Assembly: GCA_046049215.1 (NCBI GenBank)
Contig: JBJOER010000280.1
Coordinates: 1-7,004 of the forward strand
Source of the DNA: JAJTFW01 sp046049215
Lineage (GTDB): Bacteria; Bacteroidota; Bacteroidia; AKYH767-A; OLB10
Length of the DNA stretch: 7,004 nt
Reading direction: 5' to 3'
Each line of letters starts with the position of its first letter. The stretch's first letter is position 1. Positions 1 through 6,172 of the stretch are shown here, piece by piece. The notes below the pieces were generated by a model that had not been told where the DNA came from, did not search any database, and was given only the letters and a program-made list of their open reading frames with translations. A program made the translations under genes and the position numbers.

Positions 1-234
1 CTGACGGTGTTTGGTGAATTCGTTGCCCCTGCTTTCGTGGTGCTTGGTTTATTTACCCGGTGGGCCAGTTTTCCTGTGGTCATCACCATGGGAGTCGCTG
101 CATTCATGGTACATGCCGGTGATCCGATCGGTGATCGTGAAGGTTCGTTGACGTATCTGATCTGCTACCTCGCCATACTGATGATGGGTCCGGGTGCTTA
201 CAGCATCGATCAGCAGCTCGGCAAAAAACGCTGA
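1..234 (+). CDS. DoxX family membrane protein, C-terminal part (5' end outside window)
   Basis: The frame is open from the first base to TGA at 232-234, giving the last 77 residues of a small integral membrane protein. Three hydrophobic segments are visible: about residues 5-22 (with APAFVVLGLFTR), 24-40 (ending in MVHAGDP) and 50-63 (LTYLICYLAILMMGPG). A final GPGAYSIDQQL and a basic tail follow. The pattern of a glycine-rich helix ending in LGLFTR, then a helix ending in VHAGDP, then LL-GPG-YSID, is typical of DoxX/DoxD-like proteins. These usually have four membrane helices and about 130-150 residues, so roughly the first half is missing. The biochemical role of the family is poorly defined; some members are linked to thiosulfate oxidation or redox control, and nothing here says which applies. 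A GTG at 7-9 is in frame but falls in the middle of the conserved domain, so it is not the start. Confidence 0.85.
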   Translation: MTVFGEFVAPAFVVLGLFTRWASFPVVITMGVAAFMVHAGDPIGDREGSLTYLICYLAILMMGPGAYSIDQQLGKKR

Positions 235-245
235 GTTCAGAGTTT
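226..245 (-). terminator. weak candidate terminator at the convergent DoxX/CotH gene ends
   Basis: An imperfect inverted repeat covers both stop codons: AAACGCTGA at 226-234 faces TCAGAGTTT at 237-245. With a four-base loop it forms about seven pairs and one mismatch. Read on the minus strand, the hairpin is followed by a run of six T (complement of 223-228), as in an intrinsic terminator for the CotH-family gene. The plus-strand side has only three T. The stem is short and AT-rich, so this is a possibility only. Confidence 0.3.
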
Positions 246-2297
246 GATCAGCCTGGTCCTTTTCAAAGTACCCCCCGAATCCAATTCGACAAGGAATGCA
301 CCGGCTGCCACTCCTGTAAGGTCGATCCGGATGTTTCGTTGGTCATCCTGATACCTGTGCTCCCGTATCAGTTGTCCCGATAGATTGTAAAGGCGCACCA
401 TACTACTTCCGCTACCGTTTTCCGAATTCATGACCCAGGTTTCATCGGTGGCCGGATTGGGGAAGATGGCCAGTTCCTCGTTCCACGCCGGATTTTCGGA
501 AAGCCCGGTCGGGATGCAGCTTCCCGGCAGATTGCCATCAAGCCATGCTCCCCGTTGGGCAACCCAGTTCTTGAGTTCCTGCACAACACCCGGATAATCG
601 GGTGGCAGCGGACTTGGATTGGGCCATACGTAAACACCCAAAATCGGCCACCGGATGAAATTCCGTGCCTGGCTTTCGTCCAGATAAATGGCCATGCTGT
701 CGATCCAGGCGTGCAGATTGGGAGTGGAGAAGATGTTGGTGCGCAGGTCGTTCCACCGGCAGCGTACTGCATTACGGAAAAAGGGATCCTGCATCAGCCT
801 CGACCACCAGAAGGGAACCTGGAAAGGATCGCCTGAGTAGTTGAACACATAACTGTATCCACTGGTGACACTGCCATTGTAATAGTCGGCGTTTCTCCAG
901 GAGATGTCGTAATCCCAGACGGGGCCCATTCTTAAAAGCCCACCGTCGCTGTCCTTGGCCTTGTGGAAAAAGGTGCTGATGCGGTATCCGTCCACGTTTT
1001 TGGCGAATTCATTGATCAGGAAATAATCGATCCAGGTATCCAGTTTGATGTAGCGCCTGTAACCATTGAGCGGATCCGCAAATTGTACACCATATAGTGC
1101 GTTTTCGAAACTGTCGCAGTACTGTTCAATGTAATGGCTTTGTTGAGGCACGAGTGTATTTCCGTCGGGATATTCGTACTGGATAAGAGGGGCAGGACCA
1201 CCGTTAGTGGGAGGATGCTGCGAGGTGAATCCACCGGTTGCCGTCCCCGTGGTCTTGTCGATTTTGAGGATGTAGCCGCCGGTGAGCTCGTCTCCTGTCG
1301 TGTCGGCAGCAGTAAGCTTGGCAATGTCTACACGTCCATTATCGCGTTTGATTTTCTCCATGAGAATGAAAACGCCGAGGTATTGTCCATTGAGGATCAC
1401 TTCACAATGCCGCGTTCGGGAGGCATAATGGCCCATCGCACGGGAAAGCTCGTATGTCATTACGTTCCGCATCAGGGTTTTGTCCGAATGGTTGGCATTC
1501 AGGATCCAGTCGCTCTCCGAGGGAAGTCCCAGCAGCGTAGTGTCGATTTCATTGCCTAGCGAATCCCAGGTTTCGAACCCGAAGGATTTTTTCGGTAGCG
1601 TCTGTGAATAAGAACCTCTGGTTTCAATGCCGATCTGTCCATCGAACGCGGGCTGATCAGAAACCTGGTTGCGGACTCCGACTCCATTGTCAATGACTTG
1701 GAACGATGCGGGTATTTTCGGATCATCGACAATGGGCTGGCCATTGGTGTTGATTTTCAGGATGGGCAGGTTGGATGAAACGAATAGAAATCCCATGGGT
1801 GGGTTTGGTCCGAAGGTGATGGCCGCGGCAGTCAGGATTCCGGCATCTGCGAAAGGGTAGGTGTCGCGGATGAGTAGTTGCCACGTTGAGTTCGGGTTTT
1901 GGTGGTTGTTGGCGACATAGATCGGCCCTTCGGGTCGAAAAGTGCCTGTAAAAGGTGCTGAGGCGGAGGAGATGAAGGTGCTGACCGAATCCGCGAAGCA
2001 GGTCGACCAAAAGTTTTGTCCTGAGCCTCCGTTTCCTGTGCTGAGTTCGATGTAAGTGCTGTCGGGGGCCACAAGCCAGATGTCCAGATCGTTCGCATAA
2101 GTGTGTACGATATTGATGCAGACACTGAGCAGGCCGAAGCCGGAGTCGATCTGGGCAGGAAGTCCGCTGACAGGTATGTCGAAACGCACAGCAGTGCCGT
2201 CATCCGGAATATTTCCGGTGGTGCTGCTGAATGATTGTGCTCTGGTTGAATTGGACCAAAGGAGAAGAGCGATGACAATGAGAAAATAACGAAGCAT
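237..2297 (-). CDS. Secreted CotH kinase-family protein with P-like domain and T9SS type A sorting domain
   Basis: This is a 686-residue exported protein. I chose the start at 2297 because it puts a signal peptide first (LRYFLIVIALLLW, likely cut after TRA, residues 18-20); the frame stays open upstream but has no secretion signal there and would run into purD. Residues about 25-165 resemble a proprotein-convertase P domain (HTYANDLDIWLVAPDS, APFTGTFRPEGP, STWQLLIRDT). Residues about 178-590 match the CotH family: IETRGSYSQTLPKKSFGFE at 224-242, HSDKTLMRN at 270-278, LGVFILMEKIKRD at 307-319, NVDGYR at 434-439 and VWDYDISW at 460-467. The acidic residues in the last two motifs are likely metal or catalytic sites. 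Residues about 608-686 form the sorting tail (IFPNPATDE, then RLYNLSGQLI, GVAAGAFLVEL and a final KRTRLIKL). Known CotH proteins are atypical protein kinases of spore coats; the substrate here is unknown. It should be exported by Sec, then T9SS, and either released or anchored at the cell surface. Confidence 0.9.
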   Translation of the reverse strand: MLRYFLIVIALLLWSNSTRAQSFSSTTGNIPDDGTAVRFDIPVSGLPAQIDSGFGLLSVCINIVHTYANDLDIWLVAPDSTYIELSTGNGGSGQNFWSTCFADSVSTFISSASAPFTGTFRPEGPIYVANNHQNPNSTWQLLIRDTYPFADAGILTAAAITFGPNPPMGFLFVSSNLPILKINTNGQPIVDDPKIPASFQVIDNGVGVRNQVSDQPAFDGQIGIETRGSYSQTLPKKSFGFETWDSLGNEIDTTLLGLPSESDWILNANHSDKTLMRNVMTYELSRAMGHYASRTRHCEVILNGQYLGVFILMEKIKRDNGRVDIAKLTAADTTGDELTGGYILKIDKTTGTATGGFTSQHPPTNGGPAPLIQYEYPDGNTLVPQQSHYIEQYCDSFENALYGVQFADPLNGYRRYIKLDTWIDYFLINEFAKNVDGYRISTFFHKAKDSDGGLLRMGPVWDYDISWRNADYYNGSVTSGYSYVFNYSGDPFQVPFWWSRLMQDPFFRNAVRCRWNDLRTNIFSTPNLHAWIDSMAIYLDESQARNFIRWPILGVYVWPNPSPLPPDYPGVVQELKNWVAQRGAWLDGNLPGSCIPTGLSENPAWNEELAIFPNPATDETWVMNSENGSGSSMVRLYNLSGQLIREHRYQDDQRNIRIDLTGVAAGAFLVELDSGGTLKRTRLIKL

Positions 2298-2338
2298 ATC
2301 GCAAGGTAGTAAAAGCAAGCTTTCGGTTTGTGATTGTT

Positions 2339-2346
2339 TACCTTTG
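2339..2346 (+). promoter_or_regulatory. candidate -7 promoter element for purD-recO
   Basis: TACCTTTG at 2339-2346 is an exact match to the Bacteroidota -7 consensus TAnnTTTG and lies 34 bases before the purD start. No clear TTG -33 element is visible 17-23 bases upstream, so recognition would rest on the -7 box. Transcription would begin around 2351-2354 and give a leader of roughly 28 A-rich bases without a Shine-Dalgarno sequence. Confidence 0.45.
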
Positions 2347-2352
2347 GAACAC

Positions 2353-2381
2353 CAAAAAATAAACGCAAATCTCTTTTCAAA
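2353..2381 (-). promoter_or_regulatory. candidate promoter for the CotH-family gene
   Basis: On the minus strand, TTTG (2381-2378) is followed after 16 bases by TATTTTTTG (2361-2353). This resembles the Bacteroidota TTTG / TAnnTTTG promoter, but the -7 element has one extra T and the spacer is slightly short. It would give a leader of about 50 bases before the start at 2297. It overlaps the opposing purD promoter region. Confidence 0.3.
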
Positions 2382-3694
2382 TGAATACCCCCAGCAAAAG
2401 GATTCTACTGCTTGGCTCCGGTGGGCGCGAGCACGCCTTTTCGCGCAGTCTGGCCTTGAGTCCGCGCTGTGAAGCACTGTTTATTGCTCCCGGTAACGCC
2501 GGTACAGCGCAGTACGGTACGAATGTTCCTTTGCGTGCGGATGATTTCATGGGGTTGAAGGATCTGGTGTTGCGGGAGCGGATTGACCTGGTGGTGGTAG
2601 GACCGGAAGATCCACTTGTCAAAGGTGTGGTGGATTTTTTTCAGGAGGACGATCAGCTCCGTCAAATTCCGGTGATCGGTCCGTCCAGGAGCGGTGCGCG
2701 TCTGGAAGGGAGCAAAGAGTTTTCCAAGGCCTTCATGCAGCGTCATGATATCCCGACCGCCGCTTATCAAAGTTTTACTTCAGAACAACTTGGCGAAGCG
2801 GATGCGTTCCTGGATTCCCTCCGCCCCCCTTATGTGATCAAAGCGGATGGCCTTGCTGCAGGCAAAGGAGTACTGATCCTTGATTCACTGGACGAAGCCC
2901 GGGAAGGGGTGCGGTCGATGCTGCAGGATAAGAAATTCGGAGCAGCAGGTGAACGTGTGGTGATCGAGGAGTTTCTGCATGGGATCGAACTGTCTGTCTT
3001 TGTACTCACTGACGGTAAGAATTATCTGATCCTTCCGGAAGCGAAGGACTATAAACGGATAGGGGAGGGAGATACCGGTCTGAACACCGGTGGCATGGGT
3101 GCGGTAAGTCCTGTGCCCTTCGCCGATGATGTGTTCATGCAGAAAGTGGAGGATCGGATCGTGAAGCCTACTGTGAATGGCCTTGCTGCCGAAGGCATAC
3201 CGTACATCGGATTCATTTTCATCGGCTTGATGAGTGTCGAGGGCGAACCTTATGTGATTGAATACAATTGCCGCATGGGCGATCCCGAAACCGAAGTGGT
3301 CCTGCCCCGTATCCGTACCGATTTCGTGGACCTGATGGATGCCGTGGCGCATCAGAAGTTGAATGAAATGAGTCTGGATGTCGATCCGCGTACTGCCACT
3401 ACCGTTATCATGGTTTCCGGTGGATACCCCGGCAATTACGATCAGGGATTTGCCTTGCGGAATCTTGAAAACGCCGGCGAGGCTCTGGTCTTCCATGCCG
3501 GAACACGCTTCGAAGGCTCATCGGTTGTTACGGCTGGCGGTCGTGTCCTCGCCCTGACCGGCCTGGGCTCTTCCATACCCGAAGCCCTTAATGTCTCTTA
3601 TGCTGCGGCATTGGCCATCGATTTCGATTACGCATATTATCGACGGGATATCGGACAGGATCTGATTCGGCTTACTGAAAAATCAATTTCCTGA
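2381..3694 (+). CDS. purD: Phosphoribosylamine--glycine ligase (GAR synthetase)
   Basis: PurD catalyses the second step of de novo purine synthesis in the cytosol: 5-phosphoribosylamine + glycine + ATP give glycinamide ribonucleotide + ADP + phosphate. The 437-residue length is close to normal for the family (about 420-430). The N-terminal domain opens with GSGGREHA (12-19) and includes GPEDPLV (74-80). The ATP-grasp domain carries the nucleotide-binding KADGLAAGKG (154-163), the signature DYKRIGEGDTGLNTGGMGA (223-241) and the metal-binding YNCRMGDPETE (295-305). The C-terminal domain ends with the typical YYRRDIG (419-425). All hallmark motifs are intact. ATG at 2381 has no Shine-Dalgarno sequence, but the next in-frame start options would cut into the first beta strand, and ILLLGSGG follows at the expected distance. 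recO starts 13 bases after the stop, suggesting one transcript. Confidence 0.98.
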   Translation: MNTPSKRILLLGSGGREHAFSRSLALSPRCEALFIAPGNAGTAQYGTNVPLRADDFMGLKDLVLRERIDLVVVGPEDPLVKGVVDFFQEDDQLRQIPVIGPSRSGARLEGSKEFSKAFMQRHDIPTAAYQSFTSEQLGEADAFLDSLRPPYVIKADGLAAGKGVLILDSLDEAREGVRSMLQDKKFGAAGERVVIEEFLHGIELSVFVLTDGKNYLILPEAKDYKRIGEGDTGLNTGGMGAVSPVPFADDVFMQKVEDRIVKPTVNGLAAEGIPYIGFIFIGLMSVEGEPYVIEYNCRMGDPETEVVLPRIRTDFVDLMDAVAHQKLNEMSLDVDPRTATTVIMVSGGYPGNYDQGFALRNLENAGEALVFHAGTRFEGSSVVTAGGRVLALTGLGSSIPEALNVSYAAALAIDFDYAYYRRDIGQDLIRLTEKSIS

Positions 3695-3707
3695 TCAGGC
3701 TGAACAC

Positions 3708-4433
3708 ATGTTGCTCAAATCCCGTGCTGTGGTGTTGGATGTGTCGCCGTATGCCGAGGCCAGCGTCATTGTAAAAGCCTATACCGCCAGTCATGGATTG
3801 CAGAGCTTTCTGGTGAATGGTGTCCGGAAACAACGTCCGCGTTTCGCTCCAACCCTGTTTCAACCACTCGCACTGATTGAGCTTGTTGCTTATTTCCGCA
3901 AACATGGTGGATTGCACCGGGTGACAGAGGTGGTTGCGATGCCTCCCCTTGTCCATATCCCCTACGATACAGTCAAAACCACCATGGCGATATTCATGGC
4001 CGAGGTGGTGTACCGCAGTGTGCGTGAAGAGGAGTCGAATGCGGAGCTTTTCGGATTCATTGATCATGGCGTACAGATCCTGGACCTTCAACAAGACACA
4101 CCAACGGATTTCCATCTGATCTTTTGCCTTCAGCTCACGCGTTACCTGGGCTTTTATCCCGGCGGTCGTTACGGTAATGGCAGCACTTTTTTCGATCTGA
4201 AAGAGGGGTTGTTTCGTAGTGATGCTCCTCAGCATCCTTATTTCCTTGATCCGCATTTATGTTCCCGCCTACACCTGCTGCTCGACAGTTCGATGGAAAA
4301 TGGTCCTGATTCGAACCTGACTTCCGCTGAGCGCAAGAGCATCCTTCAGGCCATTATCACTTACTACGAGCTGCACCATACACAGGGATTCACCATTCGT
4401 TCCCATCAGGTGTTGGCGGAGTTGATGCAGTGA
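3708..4433 (+). CDS. recO: DNA repair protein RecO
   Basis: RecO works with RecR (and RecF) to load RecA onto single-stranded DNA coated with SSB, and can itself anneal DNA strands. The 241-residue length fits the family. The N-terminal OB fold (about 1-80) starts with the characteristic MLLKSRAVVLDVSPYAEAS and HGLQSFLVNGVRK (29-41). The helical C-terminal part carries LTRYLGFYP (143-151), FFDLKEGLF (161-169) and the closing HHTQGFTIRSHQVLAEL (223-239), all typical of Bacteroidota RecO. There are only two cysteines (C140, C185) and no CxxC pairs, so the zinc finger found in some RecO proteins is absent. It probably shares the purD transcript: the gap is 13 bases and no promoter-like element fits in it. 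The junction holds a 10-base palindrome, CCTGATCAGG at 3690-3699, that includes the purD stop codon. Confidence 0.95.
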   Translation: MLLKSRAVVLDVSPYAEASVIVKAYTASHGLQSFLVNGVRKQRPRFAPTLFQPLALIELVAYFRKHGGLHRVTEVVAMPPLVHIPYDTVKTTMAIFMAEVVYRSVREEESNAELFGFIDHGVQILDLQQDTPTDFHLIFCLQLTRYLGFYPGGRYGNGSTFFDLKEGLFRSDAPQHPYFLDPHLCSRLHLLLDSSMENGPDSNLTSAERKSILQAIITYYELHHTQGFTIRSHQVLAELMQ

Positions 4434-4681
4434 AACGGGATTGCATTTTGCGTACATACTATAGCCTTTCACAGCCGCCCTCAACGCCTCTCCCTTCAGT
4501 CCTTTCGGGGGCCACCGCTCCGCCCTCCCCAAGGCAAAGGTCGGGCGCACAAAATCGATAGCCGGTAAATAAACGATTGTATCCGATTGCTCTCGTTTGC
4601 TCCCTTTTTTACGCACGATTCCGCGGTGGTTTCCCGGCTTCATCCCTTGGTGTTTTGCATTACTTTCGTTGAAAATAACCG
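4434..4681. other. Non-coding gap with a C-rich tract between recO and the dehydrogenase pair
   Basis: No supported gene lies here. Bases about 4471-4535 are unusually rich in C on the plus strand (blocks such as GCCGCCC, CCTCTCCC, CGCCCTCCCC), unlike the flanking genes. A minus-strand frame runs from 4643 through this tract into recO, but most of it mirrors recO. An inverted repeat, GCCGGTAAA at 4561-4569 against TTTCCCGGC at 4630-4638 (8 of 9 match), brackets the second half. A run of six T at 4605-4610 has no good hairpin before it, so I do not call a terminator for recO. The composition suggests a dispersed intergenic repeat or a structured RNA, but neither can be shown from one copy. Confidence 0.4.
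4639..4668 (+). promoter_or_regulatory. candidate promoter for the aldehyde dehydrogenase pair
   Basis: TTC (4639-4641), a 19-base spacer and TACTTTCG (4661-4668) resemble the Bacteroidota TTG / TAnnTTTG promoter with one mismatch in each element. It would start transcription near 4672-4675, leaving a very short leader of about 7-10 bases before the ATG at 4682. That short leader lowers confidence. Confidence 0.35.
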
Positions 4682-6154
4682 ATGAAGAAAAGTCCCGTCA
4701 AACCGCTTGACTTCAACACGAAGTGGGGCTATGCTCCTGCTCCCGAGGGAACCGAGCACATCCGCATAGACGATCGTTACGGCTTGTTTATACAGGGTAA
4801 ATTCGTTGCTCCAGCCGAAGGCCGGTATTTCGATACGATCAATCCGGCAACCGAGAAAAAAATATCCACTGTTGCCGAAGCGAGCGCAACCGATGTGGAC
4901 AAGGCTGTTCGGTCCGCCCGCCAGGCTTACGACAAGGTGTGGTCGAAGATGCCGGGTGCCGAACGCGGCAAGTACCTGTACCGTATCGCCCGTATCATTC
5001 AGGAAAAAGCCCGTGAGTTGGCGGTGATCGAGAGCCTAGACGGCGGAAAACCGATCCGCGAAAGCCGCGATATCGATATTCCTTTGGTAGCTGCGCATTT
5101 TTTCTACTACGCCGGATGGGCGGATAAAATGGAGTATGCATTTCCCGGGAAAAACACCAGACCCTTAGGCGTTGCAGGCCAGATCATCCCCTGGAATTTT
5201 CCGCTGCTGATGGCAGCCTGGAAGATCGCCCCTGCACTTGCCTGTGGAAATACCGTTGTGCTGAAACCTGCCGAGACCACGCCGTTGACTGCGCTTAAAC
5301 TCGCTGAGATCCTTCAGGAGGCCGAACTGCCTCCGGGTGTAGTGAATATCATTACCGGTGCAGGCGCAACCGGTGCAGCACTCGTCAATCATCCGGGTGT
5401 CGATAAAGTCGCTTTCACCGGTTCGACGGAAATCGGCAAGGTGATCCGGAAAGCACTTGCAGGCACCTCGAAGAAATACACCCTCGAACTGGGAGGCAAA
5501 GCAGCGAATATCATTTTCGAGGATGCGGCCATCGACCAGGCCGTGGAAGGGGTGATCAACGGGATTTTCTTCAATCAGGGTCACGTATGTTGTGCGGGAT
5601 CCCGGCTCTTTGTACAGGAGGGGATCGCCAAAGAGGTGCTGCGAAAACTGAAGGACAGGATTTCCACGCTTGTTGTGGGGGATCCACTCGATAAGAACAC
5701 CGATGTGGGTGCTATTAATTCCAAAGCGCAGTTGACCAAGATCAAGTCGCTGGTCAATGCGGGAATCCGCGATGGAGGAGCGTGTTGGCAGAGCGAATGT
5801 GAATTGCCTTCCAAAGGGTATTGGTTCAGGCCGACGCTCTTCACCGATGTTGCGCAGTCGGATCGCATCGTACAGGAGGAGGTCTTTGGTCCTGTACTTG
5901 CCGTTCAGACATTCCGGACGGTAGAGGAGGTGGTGGAGAAAGCGAACAACACGCCTTATGGCTTGAGTGGAGGTGTCTGGACCGATAAAGGTTCCAAGAT
6001 CTTCAACGTGACAGGTAAGATCAAAGCGGGGGTTTTGTGGGCCAACACCTACAATAAGTTCGATCCCACGAGTCCCTTCGGTGGTTATAAAGAGAGTGGT
6101 GTTGGCCGTGAAGGTGGTCTGCATGGACTCATGCCTTATGTCAAACTTTCCTGA
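4682..6154 (+). CDS. NAD(P)-dependent aldehyde dehydrogenase, catalytically complete
   Basis: This soluble enzyme of 490 residues, a normal length, oxidises an aldehyde to the carboxylic acid using NAD(P)+. All key residues are present: the oxyanion Asn172 in IIPWNFP, Lys195 in LKPAETTP, the cofactor loop FTGSTEIG (245-252), the general base Glu269 in ELGGK, catalytic Cys303 in NQGHVCCAGSR (first of the two cysteines, aligned to the middle one of the usual CCC) and Glu400 in EEVFGP. The end, SPFGGYKESGVGREGG, is classic for ALDH1/2-like enzymes. A leader of about 33 residues (with YAPAPEGTEHIRID) precedes the conserved YGLFIQGKF; this leader is like those I recall in aldehyde dehydrogenases paired with a second, inactive-looking copy. 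The substrate cannot be read from sequence. The start has only an A-rich leader. The second dehydrogenase-like gene follows 18 bases after the stop, so the two are probably co-transcribed. Confidence 0.95.
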   Translation: MKKSPVKPLDFNTKWGYAPAPEGTEHIRIDDRYGLFIQGKFVAPAEGRYFDTINPATEKKISTVAEASATDVDKAVRSARQAYDKVWSKMPGAERGKYLYRIARIIQEKARELAVIESLDGGKPIRESRDIDIPLVAAHFFYYAGWADKMEYAFPGKNTRPLGVAGQIIPWNFPLLMAAWKIAPALACGNTVVLKPAETTPLTALKLAEILQEAELPPGVVNIITGAGATGAALVNHPGVDKVAFTGSTEIGKVIRKALAGTSKKYTLELGGKAANIIFEDAAIDQAVEGVINGIFFNQGHVCCAGSRLFVQEGIAKEVLRKLKDRISTLVVGDPLDKNTDVGAINSKAQLTKIKSLVNAGIRDGGACWQSECELPSKGYWFRPTLFTDVAQSDRIVQEEVFGPVLAVQTFRTVEEVVEKANNTPYGLSGGVWTDKGSKIFNVTGKIKAGVLWANTYNKFDPTSPFGGYKESGVGREGGLHGLMPYVKLS

Positions 6155-6172
6155 TCCTCTAACGAAAATCAC

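Noticed and set aside
1134..1559. 141-codon plus-strand frame
   Set aside because: Antisense to the CotH domain coding sequence; no recognisable protein features.
2298..2477. Upstream extension of the CotH-family gene by 60 codons
   Set aside because: The extension would overlap purD in opposite orientation and bury the signal peptide that begins at 2297.
2885..3496. 203-codon open frame on the minus strand
   Set aside because: Entirely antisense to the conserved ATP-grasp part of purD; rich in His and Gln with no domain.
3690..3699. Palindrome CCTGATCAGG at the purD-recO junction as an operator
   Set aside because: Ten bases, half of it inside the purD end, with no second copy near a promoter; it is easily explained by chance.
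3672..4256. 194-codon open frame on the minus strand
   Set aside because: Antisense to recO, which has clear family motifs in the other strand.
4269..4643. 124-codon minus-strand frame reaching into the recO-dehydrogenase gap
   Set aside because: About 165 bases mirror recO and the rest crosses the C-rich tract; no domain, no signal peptide and no ribosome-site evidence. The tract itself is kept as a finding.
4434..4681. Possible tRNA, riboswitch or CRISPR content in the only sizeable gap
   Set aside because: No cloverleaf with a GTTCGAnTC-type arm, no repeated spacer pattern and no riboswitch core that I can recognise.
5165..6172. 335-codon open frame on the minus strand
   Set aside because: It lies opposite the aldehyde dehydrogenase, whose catalytic motifs are complete; its product shows no recognisable domain and reads like a reverse-strand mirror of a gene with biased third positions.
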